From the NCBI RefSeq assembly GCF_026914185.1, contig NC_070560.1:2967501-3031500 (forward strand): a stretch of DNA of 64,000 nt, written 5' to 3'. Both the position numbers and the translations under genes were made by a program. This document shows positions 11,349 through 22,959 of the stretch, piece by piece (within the stretch, counting starts at the first letter, position 1; every line of letters begins with the position of its first letter). The notes beneath the pieces are model-generated. The model searched no databases. It saw only the letters and a list, made by a program, of their open reading frames with translations, and was not told the origin of the DNA. The DNA is from Puccinia triticina (Eukaryota; Basidiomycota; Pucciniomycetes; Pucciniales; Pucciniaceae).

Positions 11349-12437
11349 ATGAACTGGAATCATCTTCTGCCCTGCCTGCTTATGCTTCTCCATGTCTTTC
11401 ACCACCAAGCCATTGCGATGTTTGGAGGGTTTGGAGTTTTATCAAGTAAATGTGTGTTTTCTTGACTCTTGGGATTTACATGGAATAATTTTCAACCAAA
11501 CGCTGTACAAGTTCACTGCAGATTTTACTTTTCATTGTCATCTGATCACATGATTAAGCTCTCTGACTATACTGAAAGTTGTCTTCGATCTTTTGTCTTG
11601 TCATGTATGGAAACTATGGTAAGGTAAAGGGCTGTTTGGGAAATTCCCGGGAGGATCCAAGAGTAAGTCAACGGGCGGCGAATAAAATCCAAGCACATGA
11701 GGTTCACCCTTATTATGATTACTGCAAATTCATAGGTCAGGACTTGAAGGTAGATGAATGGGTAACCACGGCTTGTAAGTGACCCTTCCTTAAGAGCTTA
11801 AAACCACCATTTCTGGAAGCCAGTACTAAACATTATACTTGCAACCTACCCGATAACCTTACCTTCAAAGACGATCCAAATATTACTCCAAATTTTCTTA
11901 GACGCCGTACGTGATGATAGTGAAGCTTGATGCAGATTTTTCCATTGCTGAATTGAGTAAATTTAACTGATGGGAATTCTGCAACCAGTTGCCATAGCCG
12001 ACGAGGAGCCAGAGTACATTGCAAAAGTATCTGAAAGGATTGTTGGACCACTTATTAAACTATTTGAAAATCAATCCAAGAACCACCACGACGTAAGCCA
12101 AGAGATGACAAAGGCAATTCAGGAGGTTATGGAAGAGATACAAAAACTGCTTCCCGGAAAAAAACGCAATGATCTAGCAAAAATTGCAATTTATGCCAGA
12201 GCCCTTGGTGATATCACTGCCGCCAACAAACCTGCCGATTACACAATAACTGAGCTGGAAAAAAGAAACCGGAAATGTGTCATTGCATATTGGGATATAT
12301 GCATTGATCCCCCTTCAAGTTCCACTTCCGACAAGGACCCGCGAGTTACTCGCCTCTTCAGTGCTTTGCGGCAATTGTGGTCTGAAAAAAGGCCTAAACC
12401 GTCATCCGCTTCAAGTAGTTCTATCCCGGTGTCATAG
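11349..12437 (+). CDS. Secreted protein family member A (candidate effector), 4 exons, 207 aa
   Basis: Exons: 11349-11445, 11624-11662, 11736-11774, 11989-12437. All three introns (178, 73 and 214 bp) are in phase 1 and close in one frame. The first 23 residues are a signal peptide (hydrophobic CLLMLLHVF core, ending QAIA). Exon 2 encodes a basic/Gly stretch (KGLFGKF). Exon 3 is short and ends WVTTA. Exon 4 is mostly helical, with KIAIYARALGDIT at about residues 130-142, then a low-complexity Ser-rich tail. There are few cysteines. The start is the only ATG that yields a signal peptide, and it lies 86 bp after a TATA-like box. Exon layout, splice phase and the A-x-x-A-R-A-L motif match genes B and C. 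Function unknown; a secreted host-interaction role is inference. Confidence 0.75.
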
Positions 12438-12559
12438 ATTGAATGCAATTCATCATTAATCTTCTTCTCGAAAGTTTTGATAGTTTTCCTGCATAAATTC
12501 CACAGTGGCCAAGAAAAGAAAATAAAGTTTAATACTTTAATGATACAATACTATTGTGT

Positions 12560-12920
12560 TGTAACTACAGGCAGATATAATACATTTTTTTTTTGGTTTT
12601 TCACCTCCTTCTGCCTCTTTTCCTTCCCAGTCCTTGTTGACTACTCATTCTCACCTTATGCTTGTCCACCTGACTCCTTTTAGTTTGGTCATGCTCTTTC
12701 TTGCTGTACTAGCCTTGTCTCACCCACAACTTGATTTTATGTAGATAGTCTATATGTAGTAGCCTCCTACAAGCAATCAAGCTCCATCGGTTCTTCATTT
12801 ATTTTTCCGCACCTCCTATCCGAGCCGACCCGGTGAGCATTCTCCCCCTCACTGTCCCCTCTCGAGCCCAAAGGCTCATCTCTGTGTCTTATTTGTGCTG
12901 CAGTCTTCTTGCGGAATCCC
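12560..12920. repeat. LTR fragment related to 7835-8619
   Basis: Shares CACCTCCTTCTGCCTC, TATGTAGTCTATAT-like sequence and AGGCTCATCT...GTGCTGCAGTC with the solo LTR at 7835-8619 (its 8400-8590 part). The ends are not defined. Confidence 0.55.
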
Positions 12921-14391
12921 TTCAATTTTTATTTACAAATTCTGTATTTTTCAAAAGATACAATACACAAACATCTGAAGATACTGTATTGTATTGTATT
13001 GTATCTGTTTCACCGTTGGTAGGAGGAGTGGCACATGTAAGCTTACACGTGCCACTCCTTTAAGGGTAGATTGAGAATTGGAAACAAAGAAACTCTATGA
13101 TCATTTTTGACATCACCTCATGCAAACATCTGCCTGTAATTATTAGCGGGGTTAATTTTGGCAAACATTCACTGCTAATTTTGTCTGCTCATGCACCTTT
13201 CAGCAAGTTTTATCTGTGGTAAATTGCTTCCAAAGGGGAGGTACCCACCAAATTTTAAGGGTTCTGTGAACCCCCACTGGAAGGATTGGAGGGATGGAGG
13301 GCCAAAGGCAGCAAGGCCAGAATTCTATAAAAAAGAATGGAATTCCTGAGATTGGCTGATGAAAGAAGGAGTAGGGTGAAGACCAGCTTTGGGGAGAAGA
13401 GAAGAGCTAGGATGAAAACTACATAAAACGGGAATACTATGTATAAGCATGGATAACAATGCTTCTATTAAAACCCAGCTTATGTAAGGGTGGAGCCTTG
13501 GTGAAACCCTTACACAAATATTTGTGTCTTTCTCAGGATAATCAAAAGCTGCAGGTGATGGCTTTGAAAACTGATTTCAAAATCTGCCTTAAGTGAACCC
13601 CCTTATTAGGGGGGTTCACTCCAGGCTCATTGTGGGGAATTTGCACCAATGGTTTGACTGCTTGATTCAAAACTACCCCCCATAACCAAATAAACACTGC
13701 TAGTTCCTAGGGATCCAGTTTTAGTGAAAAATGGATCCTGGAGCTTGTGTCAAACAAATGATTTCATGGTGGGTGCCAGGTGGCCCTCTTAAGCTACGCA
13801 GACAGAATGACATAAATAGGAGGACCAAGGTGAAAATTGGAGGGGCAGGAAAGCATTCTGGCAGGGCCCAATAGGGATCATGTGTTGCTACTACACAGTC
13901 AAAGTTTGACTGTAGTGTGAATCCCGTGTCATTGACCGGGTTTCACCCAAAGGGTCACAGCTTCTTGTGATCCCCTGCATGGACAAATACTTTTTCTCAA
14001 TCTTCTTTTTCTCCTAGTCCGGTAGATACCTGGGCTCTCCCGGCTAGGTGGGTGGGGCTTTGCTTCCTCTTCTAGTATTTGATTTGTTGTATGTACTGAT
14101 AAGAGACCTGGTCTCTCCTGGCTAGACTCACACAATAAAGCCCCAACAATTGGAACTAGAAACTCCTTTGGCCTCTAGCCCGGTCATGTGCCTCTTTTCC
14201 TCTGATCTTCAGTGTGGGTCTACCAGACCCTTTTATGTAGCATCAACATACATCAACTTCAACAGCAAGGTTTAGCTGTGTGAGGAAAATCTGGATGGAA
14301 GATCCACAAACCCTTTGCCATCCTAACAGTGGGCCTTTACTTTATGGTTATTGGTAAACTAAATATATGGTAGATTTTTTTGGCTCAATAC
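12921..14391. other. Gene-free stretch with repeat fragments
   Basis: No supported gene. It holds an ATTGTATTGTATTG tract at about 12985-13010 and an inverted pair GAGTGGCACATGTAAG / CTTACACGTGCCACTC at about 13026-13060. Confidence 0.5.
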
Positions 14392-14724
14392 TATCATTGG
14401 TGGGCCGCTACTCTACACTAAGCTACAGGGCCCTTTAGCGTTAGCATAGCGGCGCTAACAGCGTCCCCTTTGTTTCTGAAATTCTGTAGTGTTAGTGCGC
14501 CACTACCACTGCTACGCTGTGTTACTGCTACAGAGCTTTCAGCAGCAAAAAACCCACTAAAAAGCAATGTAACTCATTTTAGCGGTTGCTTGTTTGTGCC
14601 ATGTGCACATAGCTTTAGCACCAATCCCACAGAATAGTGCTAACACTACGCTAAGAGTTAGCAGAATTCAGGTACACTACACCATGATAATGCTACAGTT
14701 AGCTTAGCTGGCCCACCATTGATA
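14392..14724. mobile_element. MITE with TATCAnTGGTGGGCC ends
   Basis: 333 bp. The left end TATCATTGGTGGGCC and right end GGCCCACCATTGATA are inverted repeats. The interior is rich in GCTAACAC/TAGCG motifs. It has no coding capacity. Confidence 0.7.
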
Positions 14725-14986
14725 ACATAAAAGACTGCACCAGGATTGGCAAAGAATATTTCTTCACTAGAACACAATTTTCATTTTTTATTATTTTTTA
14801 TACCAGTACAGTATCAGGTGAAGCACTTTATTTTTAATTGGTTGGGGGAGCTTTTCAAAGGCTAATTATAACAAGGTATTTGAACCTAGTTTTAAACATT
14901 TTTATTTTGATCAGAAGGTATAAAAATGTTTTCACACCCAGTTTTACCCCTGGTTATGAAAATAACTAGGATAGAAACATATTAAT

Positions 14987-15203
14987 GGGTTTCAAAGTTG
15001 GCCAAGTGTGACTTGCATGCACTTTTGCAAGTCAGTGTTCAAGTTTATTCTTGAACACCAAGTTGCAAAATTGCATGCAGGTCACATTGTACTAAGCCCT
15101 CTAATTAGCCTTCTTGAATATCTTTTTGCAAGTTGGTCATCAAGAACAGCCTTGAACACCAACTTGCAAAAGTGCATGCAAGTCACAATTACTTTGAATC
15201 CCG
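14987..15203. mobile_element. MITE with GGGTTTCAAAGTTGGCC ends, copy 1
   Basis: Left end GGGTTTCAAAGTTGGCC, right end CTTTGAATCCC. Inside are inverted copies of ACTTGCATGCACTTTTGC and its complement, and GTTCAAG/CTTGAAC hairpins. A second copy lies at 62739-62941. Confidence 0.75.
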
Positions 15204-15640
15204 TTATTAAATGTAGGAGTTCCCTTTGGTTTAGAATACCAGCTGAACACTATTTTCTATTTCTCTTTTTTCAAAGGGGAGCAAAAGCGGTTAAGAAATA
15301 GAAATTGGGAAGTAGAAGATAGTCTGCTTTCTAAATTGGCCGGAAGTCCTCCAATGAGGCTGCCTAGTCTACTATATCAGCCAATGAGAACAGTTGCTTC
15401 ACTAGTACCAGTAAGGTACCAGAGATTATAAAAACAGCTTTACGTGGTGAGGAAAGTGATTCCACTGCGAAGTTTGCTCCCACCAGAAGGGTGGAAACTC
15501 ATGCAGTTTGCTGTGCTGATCTTGATCTTGAGCGAGGGCAGGCGCGTGCACAGTGTCTGGTTTAAACCAGTTTCTGCCAACCGCTCGCTGGGTTTCCTGC
15601 CCCCCCTTTTTTCCGGTCAACAGCCTCAATCGCCCTGAAG

Positions 15641-16493
15641 ATGAAAAACCAGACACCGACCTACCATCCCTCCTCACCCAACTCGTACGCCCACCATTTA
15701 CAGACAGGGCAACCTGACGAGCAGAACAAGCAGCAGAGATCGCACAGGAGGACGACGAGCAGCTATACATACCGTGGATCGATGGCGAGCGAGATAGCCG
15801 AGACCAACGACGGGCAGCTCAACGACTACTCGAGCGAGATTGCCCCGAGCATCTTCGGAACCTCTCCCGCCGGACAAGTCGGCCAGAGCAAGCCCAGGGC
15901 TATCGTCCGGATCGAACGCGACTACAGCGCCCGTGGGGCAACCTGTGGACGGGTCCAGTTCTGGGACGGCTGGGTCAAGGAACTCGAGGGAAGAGTAGGC
16001 TCCCCCTTCTATCCCTCGATCCCCGTCTCCAGTCATACTTAATTATTCTCATCTCTTTCTAGATCAGCCCTCTCGAACTTCAAAACACTCTCAACGACTT
16101 CAACCTCATCCTTGCCTCCGCCTACGACCCTTATTCGTCGATCCTGGATAACACCCTCGCCGTTCTCTCCTTCTACATCTCCCCCTGGCTCCTCGGAACC
16201 CATCACAAACGAGTCCGTCATGCTCTTATCCTCGATCCTAATCCATCTTACCAATTTTCCCCTCTTCGTTCCTCATACTATTAGCAAATGAACCTTTTTA
16301 AGGATACCCTCGAACAGTACAATAAATCGGTCTATAATCCTGTCGGGCTCAACATCCTCCATCCTCAAAAAGTCGCCTTCTTATTCGTATGTCTCTTGCC
16401 CCCTCCCCATTTTGTTTTCCCGCCTGTTTTTCGTATTGGAATTGACCTTACGTTTTTCCTGCCGAATCGAAGCTTGAAATAGAATACTATTGA
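15641..16493 (+). CDS. ERF4: Erf4/Golgin-A7-type palmitoyltransferase regulatory subunit, 4 exons, 208 aa
   Basis: Exons: 15641-15994, 16063-16212, 16285-16386, 16473-16493; all introns are phase 0. The first 70 residues are polar and disordered. The Erf4 domain follows: IVRIERDYSA, FWDGWVKELEGR | ISPLELQNTLNDFN, then YNPVGLNIL and the final AFLF | LEIEYY, which are hallmark positions of the family. In yeast Erf4 pairs with the DHHC enzyme Erf2 at the ER to palmitoylate Ras; the mammalian pair is ZDHHC9-GOLGA7. The second intron has a slightly unusual GTCCGT donor, but only this splice keeps the frame and the domain. The length is typical for the family. It appears intact and is the most ordinary housekeeping gene in the window. 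Confidence 0.9.
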
Positions 16494-17759
16494 GAATAAA
16501 AATCAATCTAGATGCCGGCTCAATCCACCGATACTCACCAACACGAAGAAACATCCAAAAAATAACACGACCGCCTAATAACCATGCACAATCAGTTGTA
16601 AAGAACGATGGGTGAAGAAAACGCGTTCACGTCTCATGCGATGAAGCCAAGCGTCCGGTTTCCTCTCAATGTCCCGCCCCTAAAGACTTGCAAAATGTGC
16701 ACACACACTTTCAATTCGTTGTTTGCCTTTCACATACCACAGCTCATCGATTCGTCGTTTCCTGTCGCTTCTTAGTGTACTTTGTACCACCACTAACAAC
16801 TATCTAGCTATACCCTGCTCGTTTATTCACGCCCCCCCTCCCCCCTTTCTCTCGTTTGCTACCCTCCTTTTCTCCTCGTTCTTTGATGTTGCACAATGTA
16901 TCAGTTTCAATATCCTCACCACCTTCAAGTATTTCCTCTCTTTCTCTCTACCAGCATTTATATTCTCGTCAACCTTTTTTTGAATACGTAATATATTGAT
17001 GTATATGATCGCTATAATCAGTTGTTTGTTTGTGTATGTGAATATGATCTTTTGAATTAAGTTGTCTATTCTAACTTCCAGCTTGAATGTTTTATAGAAT
17101 ATGTATTGGCAGTTGCTTCATTCTCAGTTCAGTCATCTGTGCTGAGGCCATAATAGGGGGTTTCATGATGAGGATTCCTGCTTCCTGTGGCACTCAAGTT
17201 TGTTACTTGCAGGTGACATACTCACATGAAATTAAGCCTAAATTTTAAGCAAGAAATCACGGCAAGCAACCTCAAAGTGATACTTGCAAGTGCACTCAGC
17301 AAGAATTCTTGTTATCTTATAATTGCAGACCCTGGGGCCCCTTTCCACATCACATTCCTGATACAACAGGCCCCCGGAAAGCCCCGACCAAGCTGGCTCA
17401 TGTAGCACGTATCCGGGGACATTTTTTTTTGCAAAATGCTCCTCATTTAAATCACCGGATATGTATCCAATTTGGCATTTTTTCAAGATGGTCCTAATGT
17501 GGGTGGTATCTTTTGGGGTTTGCCTGAAAAAAAATATTTAGGTCTTGAGTTCAATTCACACCCAGAAAGACTTTCTTCCATCCAATTTTCCTCTCAGAAG
17601 AAGGATCAAAGCCAAATCCTCCTTATGTACTATGTATCTGAACCGGGCTCAATTAGGAGAATCTGATTTCCCCAAGTATCCAAAACCTGGATTCCCAGAA
17701 TTTACATGAGTGGTCAGGGCTTTCCGGAGTCCTGATACAACACACTTGACCAGTTGCTA
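16494..17759. other. Gene-free stretch, possible inverted-repeat element
   Basis: Downstream of ERF4 I see no gene. CCGGAAAGCCCCGACCA at about 17375 and TGGTCAGGGCTTTCCGG at about 17712, each beside a CCTGATACAAC, form an inverted/direct pair that may mark a small element. Confidence 0.4.
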
Positions 17760-17764
17760 CAACA

Positions 17765-17893
17765 ATATGTATACCACTACACCAATACATGTATTGACAG
17801 AGAAATACATGTTTTGATAGTGGAATACATGTATCAATAAAGCCATACATGTATTGATATAGCAACAGATGTATTGATATACCAATACATTAT
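17765..17893. repeat. 20-bp tandem repeat ATACATGTATTGATA
   Basis: Five to six degenerate 20-21-bp units centred on the palindrome ATACATGTAT. There are no spacers of constant length and no cas genes, so this is a minisatellite. Confidence 0.75.
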
Positions 17894-17974
17894 GGTCCTT
17901 GATTAATCAACTACCTAAACTTTGATTTCCAATTAACAAACACGGTTTGCGTCAGGAGGACCACTCCCTGATGT

Positions 17975-18014
17975 TGCGCCCAGGTCGCCCGGACCATATA
18001 TTGACCTGGGCGCA
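17975..18014. other. 12-bp stem hairpin
   Basis: TGCGCCCAGGTC (17975-17986) and GACCTGGGCGCA (18003-18014) are exact reverse complements around a 16-nt loop. Function unknown. Confidence 0.6.
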
Positions 18015-18939
18015 TTTTGGTAGTTGGAAGTCAAAAATGAAGATACCAAAAGGTAGTTGGACATGTAATTTTTGCAAAAATGGCAAAAATTGAAAAAAAA
18101 AAAAATCAAAACTCCTCACTGCAGCACCCAAGCCCCACCAAAATATTACAGAGGGTAGAAAATTCTCTCAAGAGCACATGGTAAGCTGCATGGCATTATA
18201 AGTACACCTCAGGAATGGGGTGTGCTACTGTGTGCACATTTTGGCCGGCGTCCTACTATGGAACACCACCAAACCATAGCCAAGGTGCCTCAAAGGGTAC
18301 CAACATTTTACAGTGCACAGATTAAGCTCTGAAAGAAAATATGGTTTTCAAAGTTGGTTTGCATAATTTTATCCAAGTTTATTAAAGACACACATTTGCC
18401 AGAACCCTAAAAAAAAAAATCAAGGTTTCCCCCTGCAAATACACAAAATGAGAGAAAAAAAACCATAGGTTTCCCCATTGGACAAAAAAACAAATGAAAA
18501 ATCCGCAACAATCAATATAAGAATCAAAAAAAAAATGTAGCTCTTTAAATTCTCAACCTAGCCTTCCAACATCAGCAGTGCTGTGCCCACAGGCTCAACC
18601 TCCAGCCCGTGTCAAGCGCGCGGGTCAAAAAGGTTGGACGTGAAGGCCCCCAGCCTGCAGCAAAGGCTGCTGACCAGTGGGGGGCCCACTCTTTGCCCCT
18701 CAGACTGCGCACGCGCAACAGCGGAGGAGTTGAGGACAACGGATAGCTGGAAGTGCAGCATCTCCAATTGCCTGGGAAAACAGGTACACTGCCGAGCTAC
18801 CGCCTTTTAAGCTCTCTGCTCCTCACTCAGGCCAGAATGTTCGCTCCCCTCACACAAACGCCACACAAACGCCACGCCACGCCGTGGCCCCGTAACCGCA
18901 ATTGATTCCACGGCAACCGGGCCAGCTATTGAGAACACT
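18015..18939. other. Gene-free stretch with a MITE-2 end fragment
   Basis: TTTTCAAAGTTGGTTTGCA at about 18346 matches the terminus of the MITE at 30422-30598. The remainder is A-rich sequence, then GC-rich sequence upstream of the Pro-rich gene. Confidence 0.5.
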
Positions 18940-20614
18940 ATGTATTCGGCCTCACCCGGACCCAACCCACCCCACGGCCCTCGCAACCGTCCACATGATA
19001 ACTTGGATCCCCTCACAATTGGTAGGAAGTCTCAGCAGTAGTGATTGTTTGTCCCACCCTCCCTCCTTCATCCTAACAAGCTATAAGAAAAAGTTCTTTT
19101 TGTTTCTTTTGGGCTCGACTTGGTTGCATGGGCTGACTGTTTGACTTGTTTGGTAGGATGTGCTGCATCTGCCGCCTCAAATGATAAGGCAACCGGCCCA
19201 CCTTTGGCCTCACCTGCTGAGGATACGCCCGATCGCCCGCGAAAATCTTTCTTCTCCTTTAAAGCCTCAAGCAAGCGCTCTACTTCTCGACCAGCAGTGA
19301 ATCATAAGCGGCCAGATAATTCTGCCGCCATTCAGTTTCCTTCAGCTGGAGAACAGAGAACCCCTTCTGCACCGCCTTCAGCCAACCCTCCGTACAAGCT
19401 AGAAATCCCAGTCCGTAACCTGAGGACCTCGATGCTCTTCAGTCAGCAATGTGATTTGAAGAAGCTCGGAAATCCCAACGAGCCTCTTCATTGTGATCCC
19501 TCGCCAACACCACTGTTTTCCGACACCCCATCTAGGCCTACCTGCTCAACCTGCAAGTTGGATGATGCTGAACAACGGGACATATGCTCCTCCTGCCAAA
19601 GCGCAAATACAATCTCGCTCCAAAAGTAACCAACACAGTCCAGAGACATTTTACAATGGCTCTCGGATCCCGAACCGATTTGAGAGTAGTGACAAAGATA
19701 GTCCTGCGCATGGCTCGGCTGCAGGTTGGAATTTTTTAGCAGCTATGCCACAGCCGCAGCAATTGACAAAGCTGATGGTTGTTTTGGCTGGGTATCAATT
19801 GCAACCCACTCCTGCCCCTTTTGCAGCCGCCCAGGTCGCTCCCAGCCGGTTGCAGCCTCCTATCTCGATCCTTGCTCAGTCGGATCCTTGGCCAGCTGTA
19901 CCGCCCAGCTCATCCCGCCCGGCTGTTCCACCCCTCAACCCATCCCGCTTGGCTGGTCCGCCTGCCAGCCCGTCCCGCTTGGCTGGTCCGCCTGCCAGCC
20001 TGTCCCGCTTGGCTGGTCCGCCTTCCAGCCCGTCCTGCTTGGCTGGCCCACCTACCAGCCCTTCCCGCTCGGCTGTTTCACCCACCAGCCCTCAGTCTAC
20101 TTATTCTCCCCTCGCCGCTTTCTTGGGTCACGCTAAATCTAAAGTTCCTGTAGTCTTGAATGACCCTTCTGTTCCTCCTGCAGCTCAGAATGCATCAAAG
20201 CCCCCGCCCTCTAGCATTCTTTTGTCTGCCTTCTTTGGTAGCCAATCAATTGCAGAAGAAAACTTTCAGCTGTCCGATGAGCAACCCGCAGCGCCTCCCA
20301 TCACTCGGCCATCCCCAAAGCCTTCCACATTGCACCCCAACGCTCGGTCAAGTGAAGGGACCTCACTTGCTCCTCTGAACGTCCAGTCGGCTGAGTTATC
20401 TCTCATCTCAGCCCCAACTTGGGCATCCAAGCAATCCTCTCTGGCAAAAGAATTGGTGAATGAAGTCGCTTCAGAGCCGCAACCAAAGTCACTTCTCTCC
20501 AGTTCGCCTGTTGGCAAACCTGAATTGCCCATTCCCAAGACTCCCGCGGCGATTTATGCGAGTAGCAAACCTTCGCCGCCAATCATTCCACACTTGAAGT
20601 GGTGGTGCCTGTAG
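18940..20614 (+). CDS. Pro/Ser-rich protein with a Cys4 motif and decapeptide repeats
   Basis: Proposed exons 18940-19021, 19157-19625 and 19702-20614 give 487 aa in one frame. The ATG at 18940 (MYSASPGPNPPHG) is joined in phase 1 by a GTAGGA...TTGGTAG intron with a CTGAC branch site. The second junction (GTAACC...GATAG) is weaker; without it the two frames would need a frameshift. Seen: a basic FFSFKASSKRS patch, PYKLEIPVRNL, a C-x2-C...C-x2-C pair (CSTC and CSSC) that could bind zinc, and five or six copies of a 30-bp repeat (19935-20090) encoding variants of SRLAGPPASP. There is no signal peptide and I recognise no family. The C-terminus after PSPPIIPH may be spliced further. Probably disordered; nuclear or cytosolic. 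Confidence 0.5.
19935..20090 (+). repeat. 30-bp coding tandem repeat
   Basis: Five to six units of about 30 bp within the Pro-rich gene encode variants of SRLAGPPASP. The unit length keeps the frame, so copy-number change would alter protein length without frameshift. Confidence 0.75.
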
Positions 20615-21189
20615 GCGTGGGGGTGGGCTTGTGGAGGACTTTGGGTGTATGGTTTTTGTGGGCTTGGGAAGTGACTGGGGAGAGTGTATGGGGGACCCAT
20701 GCTGAACTGTGTTTTTTGAAACTCTCCAGTCACAGGTACACTGAAAGCTTTGTTAAATATTGCTGGAGACTGTGAGATTTTGAGATGGTGGAATAAAAAA
20801 CTTACTCAGCAGTTATGGTTTGGATTTTGGTGATGGGAAGGCACCAGGATTTATCAAGTGTACTGGTTCTAGGATTCCTTTTTAATCTCAACACTTCAAC
20901 TCCCAGTTCCAGGCACCAACACTGCCTTACTCCAACCAGAAATACTTGCTATGCCTGTGCAAAGTGAGATGTAAAAACCTCATCAGTGCTGGGAAAAGAT
21001 AAGTAAATTTAATGAAGTCCTCTGGGTCACAGGGGTTGATTTATAATTTTATTTATCTATACTTTAACACAACCTGGAGTTTTATGGATGCATTTCATAT
21101 CTAAAATGTGCTTTTCAGAGGGCATGTACTGGCCTGTGTAGAAGAATGGGGAGAGAATCTGATGCTAGAGATGTCCCTGAATTTTGAAA
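20615..21189. other. Gene-free stretch
   Basis: 3' region of the Pro-rich gene. Nothing further recognised. Confidence 0.5.
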
Positions 21190-21279
21190 CTATAAATTTA
21201 CTCATAAAATCTTTTTTGCAGGGGGTATATGACTGTCTGATTATGTAATACAAAATTTCCTCACCAAAATATTTTTATT
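21190..21279. repeat. Truncated MITE-2 core
   Basis: Matches the interior of the 30422-30598 MITE from CATAAAATCTTTTTTGCAGG to CTCACCAAAATATTTTTAT, then stops where the large palindrome begins. Confidence 0.7.
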
Positions 21280-22401
21280 GCTTTGGGCACACCATAAATT
21301 TACTAGATGCACGCCAAAAAAGGTGTGAACCTCTGACCACTCCAATATTTTTGGAGTGGGAGGTGGTTCACTCCAAAACCAGACCTTTTTTTGGAGTGCA
21401 CATCCCTGCACTCCATGCTGGTTGGGAGTGAACAACCGGGCACTCCCTTTTTGTTACTATTCTCCACGGCCGGCGGAGGCCGGCCAACAAAGGCACTTCC
21501 CTCGATGGCCGGTCTGCGGCCATCGAGGTCAGTACATATTTACCGCCACACATCTACAAGGCTCTCGATGACTGGGACCGACCAGTCATCGAGGGGACAC
21601 AAGCCTCTCAATGACCGGGACCGAACAGTCATCGAGAAGACACAACCCTCTCGATGACCGGTCGGTCCCGGTCATTGAGAGGACACAATCCTCCCGATGA
21701 CCGGGACCGAACGGTCATCGAAAAGACACAACCCTCTCGATGACCGGTCGGTCCGGTCGGTCCCGGTCATCGGGAGATTGAGAGGACAACCCTCTCGATG
21801 ACCTGGACCGACTGGTCATCGAGAGGACACAGCCCTCTCGATGCCCAGGACCGAATGGTCATCGAGAGGGTTGAGTCCTCTTGATGACCGTTTGGTCCCG
21901 GTCATCGGGAGGGTTGTCCTCTCAATGACCGGGACCGACCGGTCATCGGGAGGGTTGTCCTCTCAATGACCGGGACCGACCGGTCATCGGGAGGGTTGTC
22001 CTCTCAATGACCGGGACCGACCGGTCATCGAGAGGGTTGTGTCTTCTCGATGACTGTTCGGTCCCGGTCATTGAGAGGCTTGTGTCCCCTCGATGACTGG
22101 TCGGTCCCAGTCATCGAGAGCCTTGTAGATGTGTGGCGGTAAATATGTACTGACCTCGATGGCCGCAGACCGGCCATCGAGGGAAGTGCCTTTGTTGGCC
22201 GGCCTCCGCCGGCCGTGGAGAATAGTAACAAAAAGGGAGTGCCCGGTTGTTCACTCCCAACCAGCATGGAGTGCAGGGATGTGCACTCCAAAAAAGGTCT
22301 GGTTTTGGAGTGAACCACCTCCCACTCCAAAAATATTGGAGTGGTCGGAGGTTCACACCTTTTTTGGCGTGCATCTAGTAAATTTTTGTCGTGCCTAAAG
22401 C
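21280..22401. mobile_element. 1.1-kb palindromic (foldback) element with about 390-bp arms
   Basis: The left arm starts GCTTTGGGCAC and the right arm ends GTGCCTAAAGC. From AAATTTACTAGATGCACGCC inward (about 21297-21690) the left arm is reproduced almost exactly as reverse complement at about 22000-22386. Consequently the two strands encode the same open frame: identical C-terminal 80-odd residues at 21391-21657 (+) and 22025-22441 (-). The core is GACCGGTCAT satellite as at 5320-5915. It has no transposase. It abuts a truncated MITE-2, suggesting insertion into or rearrangement with it. Confidence 0.8.
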
Positions 22402-22659
22402 CTGCCCCTAAAACAACAGGAAATACTAACAACCTGGACAATACACTCCTGTTGCTGTCAGCTGTCGGCGCTGGTGGATCCCGGTCTCCAATCTCGGTGA
22501 GGAAAAAGAATGAAGCCGGGGCGCGGGATCGTCCAGACTAAATAGTATCTACAAGCCCTGACCGGGTGAAACCCCCGGGACATCACAGGGTTTGCCGCCA
22601 AGTACATGATTATGCTCGTAGTAGGTTTTGTAATCTTGACTCTAACTCCATGATCCGAC

Positions 22660-22872
22660 TATCCTCTAACATGATCCTCAAACTGGCCCTATAGATTTGT
22701 ACCAAAGCTAGAACACGTCACAACGAACTTGAACGTCCAAAACCGCTGGCGCGATGGGTGTCAGTATCAGATGGTACCAGTTTGGGACTTCCGTCCGGAT
22801 ATGTACAGTCCACGTCCGAATCCGATTGCAGAAACCGTTGGCGCGGTTAGTGTTGGTCCAGGGCTATAAAAA
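22660..22872 (+). promoter_or_regulatory. Promoter of secreted gene B, shared with gene C
   Basis: TATAAAAA at 22865 lies 95 bp before the ATG, in GGCTATAAAAACACTCGAC. The gene C region reads GTCTATAAAGCACACCCGAC. Upstream blocks ACCAAAGCTAGAAC, AACCGCTGGCGCGAT and CAGAAACCG are also present before gene C in the same order. Confidence 0.7.
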
Positions 22873-22959
22873 CACTCGACAAGTTTGCTTCGTTATCTGG
22901 GACCCAAGCTATAGACACACAATTACTTTAATCTTTTCAAAACCTACAACTGGTAAATC

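Noticed and set aside
17765..17893. CRISPR-like regular repeats
   Set aside because: 20-bp tandem units with no unique spacers, in a eukaryotic genome.
19120..19156. Start of the Pro-rich gene at 19120
   Set aside because: The triplet is TTG and lies within an intron that joins the ATG exon at 18940 in phase 1.
21356..22441. Mirrored 88- and 138-codon frames in the palindrome
   Set aside because: Identical peptides on opposite strands are a result of the inverted arms, not evidence of two genes.
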